Shown piece by piece: positions 20,400-33,744 of a stretch of DNA of 64,000 nt. The notes below the pieces were generated by a model. The model searched no databases, had not been told where the DNA came from, and saw nothing but the letters and a program-made list of their open reading frames with translations. The stretch spans positions 65,333,852 through 65,397,851 of the forward strand of contig NC_084463.1 in the NCBI RefSeq assembly GCF_027409185.1. Reading direction: 5' to 3'. A program made the translations under genes and the position numbers. The stretch's first letter is position 1. The number at the start of each line of letters is the position of its first letter. Origin of the DNA: Cynocephalus volans. Taxonomy: Eukaryota; Chordata; Mammalia; Dermoptera; Cynocephalidae.

Positions 20400-21473
20400 A
20401 GCTTGATAGTGCTCCCAAATAGCACTCAAAAAGAGTAATGGAAAAGAAAATATATAGAACACCTCAAAAGTATTTACCATGCCTGGAATGCAACTTAGAA
20501 AAAAAAACTATTAATAATGCAAAGAAGAAGAAAAATAATGCACTTAAAGAGTAAAAAGAAACAATCAAAATTGAACCAGAATTGACACAGATGTTAGAAT
20601 TAGCAGGCAAGAACATTAAAACATTTAAAAATAATCATATTTTATATCTTCAGATAAAGTAAGTAGAGATATAAAAGACATGAAAAGGCAGAAATTTAAA
20701 ATATAGACATAAAATCTATAATCTTTAAAATGAAAAATATGTTGGCTGGTATTAAAGGCAGATTAAACATTGCAGAAGATTAGGTTAGTGAACTTGAATT
20801 CATAGCATCAAAAACAATAAAATGAAATGGAGAGAATAGAGAATTTTATGATATGATCAGTGTCAGTGAGCCATAGGACAACTTCAAGTGATCTAAATGT
20901 GTGTAATTGAGGTCCCCAAAGGTAACCAACAAAGTAAGGACAGAAAAATGTTTGAAGACCATAATCTTTCCAGATTATTCACAAACCCAACAGTCCTAAT
21001 GAGCCAATAAGCAGGGGGAAGAAAAAAGAGAAGAAAGAAAGGAAGAAAAGTACAGCAATATCTATTTTAATCTAATTGTTCGCACAGTGACATTGAGAAA
21101 AGCAGTGGTTGAGGAGAAAGAACAGAAAATACATGTTATGGAAGAAAAAAGATTTTCCAACAGATTTCTTGTCAGAAACAATGCAATGAGGAGGAACTGA
21201 GCAAAAACTTTTATTTATTGATTTTGTAATGCACTTTTTAAATTTTATTTATTTTGTAATGTATTTAGTCAGGAGTAACACCTTTAAAGTAATAATATAG
21301 GAAAAGCAAAACAAAATAAACTTTCAACCTAGAATTCTACATCCAGGGTAAATCTTCCAAAAACAACAAAATTTTTTTTAAGTAAAAATAAACTTCTTTT
21401 TTAGACACACAAAAGCTGAAAAATTCATCTTCTGGTGACCCACACTATAACAGTTGTACACTCACACACAATG

Positions 21474-21507
<34 letters not shown>

Positions 21508-22320
21508 ACAGAATGAGGTGAACCAGAATTAGTAATTACGTAGGCAAATATGTAAGAAAACTTATTATCACATAAAAACTTCTATAAGTAATTGATGATG
21601 TGAACAAAAATCATAACAATGTAATGAAGTTTCTGTAATATCTGTAAATACGAAATTTATGACAAGAAAAGCACAAATGTTGGGGGGGGAGAAATGAAAG
21701 TATATTATTGTATGGATTTTATACTATGTGTGAAGTGGCATAATATCACTTATAGGTAGAATAAAAAAGTTATATGTATATACCATGACCATTCAAGGAA
21801 CAAATTTTTTTTTTTCCTAAAGGGAGTTACAGCAAGCAAGCCAAGAAAGAAGACAAAATAAAATCTAAACCAACATTAAAATAATAGTTTTAAAGCATAA
21901 AAAAGGAAAATAAAGAACACATGGGGAAAGAGCAAAGAAACAGCAAGATAAGACTTAACTCTAACCATGTTAGTAATCACATTCAATGTAAATAGTGGAA
22001 ACACTCCACTAAAAGCAAAATTTTTCAGATTGGATCAGAGAGAAAAATGCAACTATATGCTGCCTACACTTTACTCCTTAAATATAAATTCACAAATACA
22101 CTCAAAGTAAAACGATGAAAAAAGATACATCATGCGTATATTTTCAAATGAAAGCAGAAAATATAGATATAGTAGATTCCAGAACAAAGATGATTATTAC
22201 CAGGGATAAAAAGTTTGTTTCATAGTAATAAAAGAGGACATAATCTTAGACATTTAAGCATCTATTTAACAATTTCAAAATAGAGAAAGCAAAAACTGAC
22301 AGAAATAAGAATTAGAAAAA
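20400..22320 (+). mobile_element. Old L1 (L1M-type) fragment, ORF1 end to ORF2 start
   Basis: Decayed L1 in plus orientation. Recognisable blocks are the ORF1 C-terminal coding region (TTTCTTGTCAGAAACAATGC; CAACCTAGAATTCTACATCC) and, near 21990-22110, ORF2 sequence (AACACTCCACTAAAAGCAAA; CAACTATATGCTGCCTACA). Frames are broken throughout. It contains an (AC)n tract at 21470-21510. Confidence 0.7.
21470..21510. repeat. Short (AC)n tract, interrupted
   Basis: AC dinucleotides broken by AATG and by AT, inside the old L1 fragment. Confidence 0.85.
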
Positions 22321-22391
22321 CCTTCCTGGACCAGCCAGCTGCCAAAAGAAAAAGAAAAAATAGAAAAACGCAGTACTGCAGTCAGAGATAT

Positions 22392-22543
22392 TGTTGGAGT
22401 GAGAGAACTGAAGCCCTGTTGGGACCTAAAACGACCGGGGCTGAACAATGAAAATTTAGAAGGGACACAAGTATTTTTCTTCTCTCTTTCTTCGCATCCC
22501 CTGATGTTCTCATCTTGCTTGCTAAATAGAAAAACAAGGCTAT
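22392..22543 (+). mobile_element. ERV1-type LTR, left part (copy C, split)
   Basis: Begins TGTTGGAGTGAGAGAACTG and GTTGGGACCTAAAAC, matching the start of copy B. It is cut at about 22543 by the MaLR provirus and resumes at 24931. Confidence 0.7.
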
Positions 22544-22976
22544 TTTAGTGGATTGATTACATCCCCCCAAAACTCACTGAAGTTTGAGTTGTGTCTCCCA
22601 AGTTTTATGTATTAGAAACAGCCTCCACTGTGACTGTAAAGAGGGTGGGAGATCCTATTATGGTAATTGAAAGGTGGAGCCTAGAAGAGGTGATTGGATT
22701 GTAGGACCATGTAGTAGTGAATGGATTAAAAATGGTGATGAGAGGCATGGTTCTGAAGTCTTTAAAAGAAGAGGAGAGTCTGTCTCTTTCTTTTTCTGCT
22801 CTCTCTTTTCTCTCTGCTTCCACCATCTTGCCATGTGAGACCTCTGGGTCACTGTCGCCACCACCAGATGGACTTTGGAATTCCCAGTCAAAAACTGTAA
22901 GCAATAAATTTAATTTTCTTTATAAATTACCCAGTTTCAAGTATTTTGTTATAAGCAACAGAAATGGACTAATATA
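22544..22976 (+). repeat. 5' LTR of the MaLR provirus
   Basis: Runs from near TTTTAGTGGATTG to GGACTAATATA, with the CAATAAATTTAATTTTC signal region near the 3' end. It aligns along its length with 24521-24930. Confidence 0.82.
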
Positions 22977-24520
22977 GGAAATTGGTGCCAGAGAGTTGGG
23001 GTGTTGCTTATAAGAAATACTTGAAAATGTGGAAGCAGCTTTGGAACTGGGTGTTGGGCAGAGGTTGGAGTTTAGAGGGCTCAGAAGAAGACAAAAAGAC
23101 AACGGAAAGTTTGGAATGTCTTAGAGACTGGTTACATGGTGGGGAGCTGGATGCTGATAGAAATATGGATTGTAAAGACCATTCTAAGGAGGTCTCAGGT
23201 AGAAACAAGAAGGAATTTATTGGAAACTGGGGCCAAGATCACCCTTGGGCAAGGGATTTGGCTGAATTGTGTCCATGTCCTAGGACTTTGTGGAAGCTGG
23301 AACTTTAGGAGTTGTGAACCAAAGTATTTGGCAGAAGAAACTTCTAAGCAGCAAAGCATTAAGGAAGCGGCATGACTACTTGTAACAGCCTACACTGAGT
23401 TATGGCAGCAATGGCACGGCATAAAGCCAGAATTTGAAAGGGAAGCAGAGTGTAAAGATTTAGAAAATTTGCAGCCTGGCCATGTGGTAAAGAAGCAGAG
23501 AGCATGGAATGGTGCAACCCAGTGACCCTTAGCTAAGAAGATTAGTGCAGAAGAAAGAGAATGTCAAGAGAAGGGGGAAAAGGCCTTGAAGGCACCTCAA
23601 GAGCCTCGGGGGCCAACACTACCATTTCAGGCCCAAAGACCTAGGGAGACAAAATGGTCTTGGATAACATTGGGTTGAGGTGCCCTCCACAGGCTTGCTG
23701 CCCAGGGCCACCTTGGGATGCTGCTCCCCACACCAGCACCCCAGCTGCTTTGGCTGCACCAGTTGTGGCTAAATTGGTCCCAGGTGCAGCTGGACATGCA
23801 GCTTTGGAAAGTATAAGCCGGAAGCCTTGGCAGCATCAATGCGGTGTTAGGTCTACAGGCTCACAGAATACCAAAGCTGGGAAGGCTTGAGAGCCTCCAC
23901 CGTGATTTCAAAGGATGTATGGAAAAGTCTGGGGGCCCAGGAAGAGATCTGTCACAGTGGTGGAGTCACCGCAGACAAACTCCACTAGACCAATGCTGAG
24001 CGGAAACATGGAGTCAGAGTCGCAGCAGAGAAACCCCAACGGCCCCATGCCTAGAGGAGCCATGAGAATGGGACTGCCCTGGAGACCACAGACTGTGGAG
24101 TTACCAGAGTGGAATGCCAGTCTGAGACAGCTAAAGCATCATCGGAGACCAGGAAAGCTATAGATGCAGAGCTACCCGTGGACTTCGGTACCCAACCCAC
24201 ACACCAGCATGTAGAGGAGGTGGAACATGGAGTCAAGGTACCTGATTTTCCAGCTTTGAGATTTAATGCCTGCCATGCTGGTCTTCAGACTTTTTTGGGA
24301 CCTATTACACCTTTCTTTTGGCCTATTTCTCCCTTTTGGAATGGGAATATGAACACTATGTTTGTCCCACAAACATCTTGGAAGTAGATAACTTGTTTTT
24401 AATTCACAGATGGAATTTTGAACTTTGGACTATTGAGTTGAAACAAGTTAAGACTTTGGGGATGAAATGAATGTATTTGCATGTGAAAAGGAGATGAGTT
24501 TTGGGGGGCCAGTGGCAGAA

Positions 24521-24930
24521 TGTAGTCGATTGAATTATGTTCCCCCCAAACTCACTGAAGCTTGAATTGTTTTCCTCAAATTTTATGTATTACAATCTTA
24601 GCCCCCACTGTGACTGGTAAGTGGGTGGGAAATCCTATTATGATTACTGAAAGGTAGAGCCTTGAAGATGTGAATAGTAGTGAATGGATTAAAAACGGTG
24701 GTCAGGAGCATGATTCTGAGGGCTTTACAAAAAGAGAAGAGTCTGTCTTTCACTCTCTCTGCTCTCTCTGCTTCCACCATCTTACAATGTGAGACCACTG
24801 GTTCACTGTCATCACCACCAGATGGACTTTGGACTTCCCAGCCTCAGAAACTATAAGCAATAAATTGTTTTCTTTATAAATTACCCAGTTTCAAGTATTT
24901 TTTTATAAGCAATAGAAATGGACTAATACA
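24521..24930 (+). repeat. 3' LTR of the MaLR provirus
   Basis: Runs from TGTAGTCGATTGAATTATG to GGACTAATACA. It is shorter than the 5' LTR through small deletions (for example near 24676-24684). Confidence 0.85.
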
Positions 24931-25405
24931 ACCATTGAAAAGCTAATCAGTATCTTGCAAAACTAAGTCCTTCATTGAGGCTTGCAGAGTTCTGAGAAGT
25001 GATCAAGGCCAAATGCCTGGAAGCTGACTCTGGGAACCAACAAAGTCAGCCAGAGCCCTGCACAGAGATGTTGCAAAAAAGGTGACTTCACTCCAAAGCA
25101 AATCAAAATCCTATAGGATCCTAAGATAATGTCAAGGATGAGAACAGAAACCAGACAGAGCCTTGGTGATATTTTGTACCTGTCTCCTTGCAAGGAGCCC
25201 ACAGGTTCAAGTCCTCTTCTCTCCTCCTTTTCACTTCTACATTCCTTTTCCTCAATCCCCTCTTTAAAAATCCCTAAGTAAAATCGAGTTTTGAGATGGG
25301 TTAGTCTACCATCTCCTGCAGTTTTCCTGTCCTAAATAAAGCTTACTTCCTTTATCACCAACATTTTGAATTTTGAGTCTTTTGTTTGTTGAAGTTGCAG
25401 ATAGG
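24931..25405 (+). mobile_element. ERV1-type LTR, right part (copy C, resumed)
   Basis: Continues the LTR begun at 22392: CCTAAGATAATGTCAAGGA, CTTTAAAAATCCC, GAGATGGGTTAGTCTACC, AATAAA at 25335-25340, in the same order as copy B. It ends near GTTTGTTGAAG. Confidence 0.68.
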
Positions 25406-28400
25406 TTAGGTAATAATTTCAATACCTATCTCAATAATAATAGATCAGTAGAGAGAAAAATCCATAAGAAAATAGATGACTGCATAAGACTATTAACAAA
25501 ATTGAACTAATGGGCATTAATTGAATACTCCCAACAGATTTTTTTGGTGGGGAGAGGGGTGATATACAAGGCCTCTTGTTAAGTACATCACTGTAATATA
25601 AGTACTAGGAGAGCAGGATTTTTTGTTTTGTTCACTGTGAATTCCTAGTGCTTAGAACAATGCCTGGTACATAGTAGGTACTCAATAAATACATGCTGAG
25701 TGAATGAAACTTTCTTCTGAGGAATATTTCTTCTAGAAAATTTGTTAAGACAACAGAGAGTAAGTTAAAATTTAAAAAGCAAATTTGAAAAGCTATAGTT
25801 CATAGAACCTGTTCCTCTCAAATTTAAGACTACTATATTGAATTTGAATACTTCAAATATAAAGTATTCAAACTGAACAGCAAAATATTGAAAAGATGAT
25901 ATAAAAGCCAAAGATATTCCTGAAAACTATTTTCTGTAAATCCTTATGCTAGTTAGGTTGATTAGAGATTCCTTAAAGCTGAGAACTTTATCCAGGTATA
26001 TCAGGATTCAAATTTCTCAAGTTAGAAAGCAAATTATTTATTGAATTTTCTTCCCATTCACCCACTAACATGATACAGGGATGGCCTAAGGAAAACTGCC
26101 TTGTTTTGCTTTTCAAGCTGGTGGACTCCAAAAGAGAAGCCCTTAGTATTTCCTTTCACATTAGATTCCAGAAAGTTTTCACCAGGACGCTGATTGCTTT
26201 CATTAAATAAAAATGCATGTGTCTTTGGATCAGTGATCTGCTGTTCCATTTAATGGATCTAAAGTGGATCTGCAGCCCAGTTTAACTTGACGGTGAATTT
26301 ACTGTCTGATTCATAGGGTAATGAACCCACAGAATTGCTCATTCATTTGCTTCCTCACTGTGCCTTTGCCTAGCATTTACTGTGCACCTACTATACATAA
26401 ACTGTGCAAAGACACTAATGGAGGAAAAAGACTAGGTTAAATAATTACATGATCTCAGAGGTAAAACAGCCAGGCCCCATGGGGGTACCCAAGAAGATAA
26501 CCAACTGAGAAACCCTGTACATTTGTGTTAAGATTTATAAACTTTGCTCAGCATCTGGAGAGCACTCTCTCTTGCTAGAGCACGGGGATCTGAGTCCAGG
26601 TGGCAGCCTTATGGAACACCCCTACTTTGCCTTAGGCTGAAACTCAGTGCTGGTTGGGGCCACCCAACGTGCATGTTGAAGCAGAGGGTACAACACCAGA
26701 TTGTGTCCCACGTGGTGGCAGTACAGCCATCTGTCTCAACACTTCAATAAAATCCTAGTGCCACAGATCAGGTCTTTGAAGACTGTACTGGCTTTCCAGC
26801 CCCCAGCCCCACAGATTCAAAATTCCTCCAAATTAATATTTTTAAGCTTCTCCAGAGGCCAAACACCAATCTGGAAGTCTCCTGCATTCCCAGCCTGCTT
26901 TCTTGGCCCTGAATGCCACTGATGATTTCTGCCGGGCTGAAGAGCCTGGGGCTTTATGGTCTGGGGTCTTCTGGACCTTCTCTCCTACTCTCCCTCCCCT
27001 GTCTTCACTCCCACCTGCTGGCCCAGAGCCTTATAGATAGTGGTGCTTCCTGGACCTGCTGGGCTACCAGGTCTGCTAGACCCGAGAGAAGGTGGCAGTA
27101 TTTGGGGAAGAGGAGTGTGAAGGGCAGAGGCCTCTTCCAGGTAGTGCCTCCCAACTTTGCTTTTCCACTCCGCAGCCCCTCTTCCTGGCGGGAACTAGGA
27201 AGAAGTCTTCCCTAGTTTTTGCATGGCATTGGGGAGAAGGCTCCTGAGTAAAGATTGCCTTGACGTTCCTTGTTACATCCAAAACTGAGCCCTACAATAT
27301 CTGGGCACAGAGAGATATTCCTATTATATACAAGAATCCCTCAGAGAGCAGAAGTTCTTGGTGTAGGATTACAGAGGTTCTGGGAGTTCTGCCCTGCTTC
27401 CCATCCACCACAGTGCTGCCTGCCAGAGTCGCAGACCAGGCGGGAGTATTGAGAGCTGGAGGTCTGGATGCTCGGGGTGGGGGACCTGGAGCTTCAATTT
27501 CTCAGGTGGTGGAGGTCAACTTACCTTCCCACCACCATCTGGGTTCTGCCACAGAAAAATGACCTACAGGGCCTAGACAGACATTTCCTGAGCTCCTTCA
27601 TTCCAGATAATTTCATTTTTATTTATTTAATTATTTATTTTTTAATTTGCCAGGGGCGGCTGTGGGGGGTGCAGGGGGTGGGGTGGGGGTAGGGAGCTGG
27701 GGGAGCGCTGAGGGACCCACATGTGCTCAACACTCAGAAGCTTCAGCGAGGTGGGGTGGAGGTGTGGAGCCAGAGAGATAGAGATCCAGGTAAAGGCCGT
27801 CAGCTTGGCAAACAGAGGACAGAGGCACAGGGATCTGGCTGAACCAATTTGATGGACGCAGTGGGTTAGAGCGGAGGAAATGAAATTCATAGTCGAGGAT
27901 TTATAGGTACTGGGCAGTGAGAAGGGGAAGGAGGTGCCGAGCCTTCTGTGCAGTCAGTGCCTGTTTAGCCCCGTCCCCAGTCCTCTCTTCTGTTCCTACC
28001 ACTTCCAGAGGAATGAGGTGGAGGAAGCTTGGCTGCCGGACTGGAAGCAAAACAACTTTTGGGGGGTGTGGTATGGGTGATGGATATTCCAGGAGCACTC
28101 CAGTTTGTTCAAAGAGATCAATCTTTCAAGGCCCTTCCCCCTCCCCCACTATTCCCTCTCTCAAGCCTTAGGCTATATTAGCTGAAGTCCCTTTAGAACC
28201 CAGGACTACCGTTCAACCTCCCTGGAGGTCCAGGTGACCAGGCTCTGGTCTCCCACTGGCTGGCAGGAGGGTTGCAAGGCAGGATTGCAGTTGCCAAGGA
28301 GGTGAGACAAGCTCTAGGTTCTTACCTACTTGCCCTCACTTCCTGGATGCCCAAGGCTCTCTGCAGTCTCTCAGGCTCTCTAGCTCCCCAAGCAAAGACC

Positions 28401-28435
28401 TCAATGCAAATGACCTCCAGTCAACAGATTTTTGC
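25406..28435. other. Non-coding, partly GC-rich; no gene recognised
   Basis: About 25630-25705 looks like an L2/MIR 3' end (CTGGTACATAGTAGGTACTCAATAAA-type). About 26355-26420 is MIR-like. 26540-28430 is richer in G and C, with a G-rich run at 27650-27715. It carries overlapping frames up to 100 codons on both strands, none resembling a known protein. No promoter or splice pattern could be assembled. Confidence 0.35.
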
Positions 28436-29480
28436 AAAAAATGGTCAGAGTTGTAGGACTAACACTAGTAATTTCAAGACATGTTATAAAGCTACAACAC
28501 TCACAACAGCATGGTATTAAGTTAAATATAGATAATAAAGATAAAATAAAAATTGGTTTAAAGATAAACAGATAAATGGTACAGAACTGAGTCCAGAAAT
28601 TGACCCATATTTATGGACAACTGATTTTTGACAAGAGTGCAAGGCAATTCAGTGAAGAAAGGGTTAATTTTCAACAAATGCTGCTGGAACACCTGGATAT
28701 CCATATGCAAAAAAATAGAAAAAAAGTATTAAATATGTATCATTGTATCATACACAAAATTAACTCAAAATGGATTTAAATGTAAATCCTAAAACCATAA
28801 AACTTCTAGAAAAATAAATTGAAATATTGAATTAAGTAAAATCTTTTCTTTTTGATATGAGACAAAAACCATGATGAATAAAATAGAAAACTGATAAAAT
28901 TAGCTTTATCACAATTAAAAACATGTCCCCATCATGGACACATAAATATAAGAAAGAAAAATGAAAGAAAACAAACATCTTTCAATCCAAAGACACTGTT
29001 AGGAGAATGAAAAGATAGAAGAAAGTATTTGAAATCATCTATCAGATAGAAGACTTGGCAAGAAAGTATGCTCAAAACTCAATAAGAAAATGAACAGTCC
29101 AATAAAATACTGTTAAGAGAATTGAACAGACATGTCACTAGAAATGATATATGGTTGGTGAAGTACTGAATAGATACTAAAAATGACTAATTTTTAATCA
29201 CTAGGAAAATATAAACTGAAACAAGAATAAAATGTCACTTCAGACCTATTAGAATAGCTTAAATTAAAACATGCTGCCTTATAAATAGTGGCGAGTAGGT
29301 GAAAGTACCGGAACATTCACATACTGCTGGTGAAAGTATTAAAAAGTATAGCCACTTTGTCAGTTTTTTTAAAGTAAGCATGTATCTACTGTATGACCTA
29401 GTCATTCAACTCCAAAGTGTTAAGAGAAATGAAAGCATATGTTTCTATAAATATTTGAACAGAAATATTCATAGTTTTAT
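28436..29480 (+). mobile_element. Old L1 fragment, ORF2 3' part
   Basis: Plus-strand decayed ORF2 sequence: ACAACTGATTTTTGACAAGAGTGC, GCTGCTGGAACACCTGGATA and the C-terminal region to about 29480. Frames contain many stops. The matches are to conserved ORF2 blocks shared by mammalian L1s. Confidence 0.7.
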
Positions 29481-31692
29481 AAGAAAAAACCCAAGTTGAT
29501 TTATGGACCCAAAGCCGGGAATTTAAGAAAACAATTTTAGCTTCTATTGTCTAAGAAAATGTTATTAGATACTAACCACTGAGCTGCTGTCACTCTCTCT
29601 GTAGTGTGACATATAGGAGTGAAGAGGTGACTGATTGAATACCACAACATCCACTTCAGTGGATAATCATTAGAGGGATTCTTTCTTACCTATAGAAAAT
29701 TAATCTTTCCTACTGAGAAAAGAAGTAGAAATTAGGATGGGGGTCATACAGTCACTTTTCTATGGGAGGAAAAAGGATTGTAAAAAATTCTTTTATGGGG
29801 TTGGTTTTTGGTGCTCAAAGACATTGAGCCGTCCTATCCCTACCCACAATATCTGAGCAGGACTGTTTAGAAATTCCTTGTTGACCTAAATTATGCCAGG
29901 GTGAAAGGGGTCACACTGGGACATTTTGGTTCATATTTTGATACTCGGAATGGGGGAAATTGCTTGTCCAAGTCACACAGGCAGGAGTGGCAGAAGTTGA
30001 ACTAGTACTCAGTGTTCCTGACTATGGTGACAGTGAGGGGTGGTCAGAACACAAAGGAAAAGTCACCACCCCCTTCATCTACCATCCCCAGGACTCTATT
30101 GCAGACACATTCAAAACATAATAAAATCAAATTAACTTTTATGCCTGGGGTCTTCCCTGTTCTCTGGGGATTCTTTTGTTGTCATGCAGAAGGGAACCAG
30201 TGCTCTGTAAAACTTATCTGGGCCCAGCTCTGATAAGTCATCAGCTCTGCTCTAGGCTCTCCTACTCAGGGATTTCACAGGGTGATCTGTAGGATCATGA
30301 AAGAGCCCCAGTGCCATGAAGTGACTGTACATTCATGCTGGGCAGCCCACACTGGCAGTATGTGCAAACATTTTATTTTTACATCACGTAAACTATTCTT
30401 AAATGTGCACAAACTAAAAAAGTGAGAAAAGGAAATTAACTGACAAAGAAATTTGGGGAGATATGAAATTTACCAAGAAAAAGACAAGAGCATGTATTAA
30501 AAAATTATTAATTTGCTAATATTTTTTATTTTTAAGAATCAAAAAACCCATGAGGAAAAGCAGGGGATGCAAAAAAAGAAAGGAGGGTTGGTAAGGAAAC
30601 AAAGAATAAGGTTGGCAGGATCGGAAGAGACGGTTGAGTCTCTAGTAATCCGTGGGCCACAGAGCCTGGTACCACCTGTGGTTGAGGCAGGAACAGCTGC
30701 CCAATGCCCTTGATCAGGGTTGTTGGAATCAGCCCAGGCCCTGCTCTATTGACATGTTTTCAGATTTCCCTCCTCTCTAGATAAAATTACTAGCATGCAG
30801 ATGTCTCAGGAAGAGAGGTGCAGGGAGAATCTATTAGAACCCCATGGACTCATCAGAACCTGACACAGTTGCCTTCCCCCCAAATCCTTTGTACAGTGGA
30901 GAAAATGCTGCCAACTTCTAGAAAAGCATGCAGAAACTGTACAAGCAAAACAAATAAACAAACAAACAAACAAAAAAAGCAACAAGAAGAGGACGGTATG
31001 AGCATCTGGGCCATCTGATTCAGTTTGGTTTCCTTGATCCGAGGTATGGCTTATTGACTAGCAGATCCTGTTACAAGTCCCAGAGCCACCTAACAAAGAA
31101 GGTCCCAATTAGAAGATGACCAGACACCTTGCTCCCCAGTGTGCAGCTGCAAGAGGATGAAGCCAAGAGAATTAGATTCCAGTCTCTGCCATCTTCTTAG
31201 CAGGCTTGTCTTTCTTAAAATATCCCCTTTTCAGAGATGATAATAGACTATAAATTTTTTCAGTGTTTTCTAAATATGATTTGTTACAGAGAAGGACTAT
31301 TTTGTTGTTGTTGTAGTTGTGGTGGTTTTGTGTGTTTGCGGATGTGTTATTTGTGTTGATTTATAGCAAATTGAAGTTTGTAAGAGTGAAAGCTAATTCC
31401 TTCCAACTCCTGACTTCAGAAGTCTCACATTTTTGGTGGAGGAGAGAGGAAATTTGGGAAGCACAGCGGCCCCTTGTTCTCCAAGACAGAAATGGCCTTG
31501 GGGAATTGCATTGGTTTATATTTACCAGGAAACCTAGACCTAGGAGCAGTAATATGCAGATATTGACCAGGAAAACACTTTGCTCCCATAAATTGTAATT
31601 TTTAGTTTTAGCCAGGAACAATTTGTTTTCACCAGGCAGTGAAAGCAGTATGCCTTCACTTTCTAATCTAAAGGCTATCAATTTTCCTGCTC
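29481..31692. other. Non-coding; one MIR-like relic
   Basis: About 29940-30010 resembles a minus-strand MIR (CTTGTCCAAGTCACACAGG). Otherwise no gene or repeat is recognised. An (AAAC)n run sits near 30950-30972. Confidence 0.35.
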
Positions 31693-31803
31693 ATTTTTAT
31701 TTTTATTTTTTTATTTTTAGTGGCTGGACAGTATGGATCCAACCCCTTGACCTTGGTGGTACCCCAAACACACTCTAACTAACTGAGCTAATCCAGGTAG
31801 CCT
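31693..31803 (-). mobile_element. tRNA-Ile-like monomeric SINE
   Basis: Poly-T/A-rich tail at the left. The body then reads, on minus, as a tRNA-Ile-like unit (GGTTAGCTCAGTTAGTTAG-type and TTGGATCCATAC). Diverged, so older than the copy at 10.6 kb. Confidence 0.65.
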
Positions 31804-31934
31804 CCTTGTTTTTAAAATACATTTGTTATTGACCTTGATCATCTTGATATCACACTATTATTTTGTTCCATTATATTGACTACTTTGCAATAAATTAAAT
31901 AAAGAATCAAAGCAAAAAATATTCTAGACACTTA

Positions 31935-32225
31935 AAAATTATTAATTTGTTTTAATTGACAGATTATAACTGTACATACTTATGGAGTACAGGTCTGATG
32001 TTTTGATACATATATTTGTTGTATAATGGTATGGTCAGGGTAGTTAGTGTAAACATCATCTCATACATTTATCATTTCTTTGTGGTGAAAACTTTCAAAA
32101 GCCTTTCATCTACCTATTATGTAATGATACACAAAACTTAACTGTTAACCATAGGCACCCTACTATGCAGTAGTACACCAAAACTTATTCCTCCTATCTA
32201 ATTGTAATTTTGTACCTGTCTAGAC
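31935..32225 (-). mobile_element. L1 3'-UTR fragment (L1MA/PB-like)
   Basis: Plus strand reads as the antisense of an L1 3' end: CTGTACATACTTATGGAGTA, CATCATCTCATACATTTATC, AACTTATTCCTCCTATCTAA. The 5' part is truncated. Confidence 0.7.
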
Positions 32226-33744
32226 ACTTTAATAAGATAAATGAGTGCTAGAGTATGAGCAGCAAACCTCAGGAAAATTAGGGAGCTTGGCACTTCAGGA
32301 AAGTATGCAGGTGTCAAGTGTGTAGAGCTCGTGTGGATGTTCTAACCAAAAGAAAAAAATTGTTATATTTTATTCTGTCCATCACTTCTTGGTCCTCTTC
32401 AGATTTTGGGAGGGTAACAAGCAACATATATCACATTTCTCATCCATGTACTGAGTAACATATAAGACTACTACTTCTAATTACAATCAGATAAAGAACA
32501 CGCCCTGTGCCATGGCCAGAGTGTTGAACATGCTGCTGTGACATTATTACTCAGCTGATTAAATGGCATTTAGTGTTTCTGAGGCAGATAGAAATGGGGT
32601 ATTTATACTGTATGAAGCCATACCAAGAAAGTCACATCCCAAATCTTAAAGGTTTGGATCACAGATAAAAAAATCAAATACTTACCTATAGATATCAAAG
32701 TTATATGCAAATTAGGCTTTTCATCATTTTATAAGATTCACCAACTCCAAAATTAGGATGGGGTGGCAGCATTCCATGACTAAAAGAAAACCATTTATAC
32801 AACACTGGCTTGAAAAAGTGGGCAATCACACTGAAATCTTAAAGCACAAGTAAACTACCCACTATAAACTAGCTTATACTCCCATGGCAATTCCTCTTCC
32901 TTTGTATTACAACCATTGGCCTTTACAGAATTTATAGAAGTTTCTCTCTTTCAAAAAAAAAAAAGCAAACCTTGGGTCTGATTCACTGTTGGATCTCTTG
33001 TATGCTGGCACTTGCTGGAAGTGGCTGTATGTTGCATGAAATCATATTTAATACTATCCCTAAAGGACAATAATGAAGTGAAATCTTCCCTTTGGACACA
33101 AACATAGGTAGTACATATGCTAATCACTTGTGTATGAAAAAAAGGTGGGAAGTATTTAGTTACACTGATTTATAGCAGCACCTAACAGGTTGATTGGTTT
33201 TTTGAGGGGTTAATATAGAACAAAATTGTAAATTTGAGTCTAAGGCATTGTGCAGAAGAAGGATGTGGGTAGACATTTCTGAATGGGTACAACATATATT
33301 TGAGTACTATGAATATGGCAACAGAAATGAAAATGCATATATGGAAGAGTAGGATCTCAATATTCAGGAAGACAAGATGACTTATGTTATGGACGTCTAT
33401 CAGAATCTTCCTCTTCCTCCCCACCTTCATACTTGATCAAGTGGCACATCCCACGGTAATAGAGATGGAGGCAATGAAGCTCAAAAACTTGAATTTTCCC
33501 TAATTAAGACTGATCATGCTCCTGTAGATTTTACATAATCAGCTTAAACAGCAGAACAGTAAATTGAGTGTGCCAGATAATTATCTCGAAACCTACCATC
33601 ATGGAGGAGTCAACAATATGTTCACAGGAATAAGTTTGCATACCAGGTATATGTTTGACTTCCCTGTCAGAATTTCTTCTTCCAGAACCACTATCCATGG
33701 ATACAGAAATCATTTCCTATTTCTAAACTTTATTAGTGCATGTG
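32226..33744. other. Non-coding, no recognised feature
   Basis: AT-rich sequence without a supported gene, repeat or regulatory element. Confidence 0.35.

Larger units (their letters stand above)
22544..24930 (+). mobile_element. Complete MaLR provirus (THE1/MST-like), inserted in an LTR
   Basis: Two LTRs of about 433 bp (22544-22976) and 410 bp (24521-24930) flank about 1.54 kb of internal sequence. Both LTRs end with the MaLR signature (TTTATAAATTACCCAGTTTC, then GGACTAATA(C/T)A). The internal part starts GGAAATTGGTGCCAGAGAG and follows the non-coding THE1 internal sequence block by block: TTTGGAACTGGGTGTTGGGC, CTAAGCAGCAAAGCATTAAG, TTTGCAGCCTGGCCATGTGG, AGGATGTATGGAAA, and a polypurine-type block before the 3' LTR. 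MaLRs lack functional pol and env and depended on ERVL for mobility. Confidence 0.88.

Noticed and set aside
22605..23375. Overlapping frames of 60-108 codons near the MaLR
   Set aside because: They fall in the MaLR LTR and its non-coding internal region.
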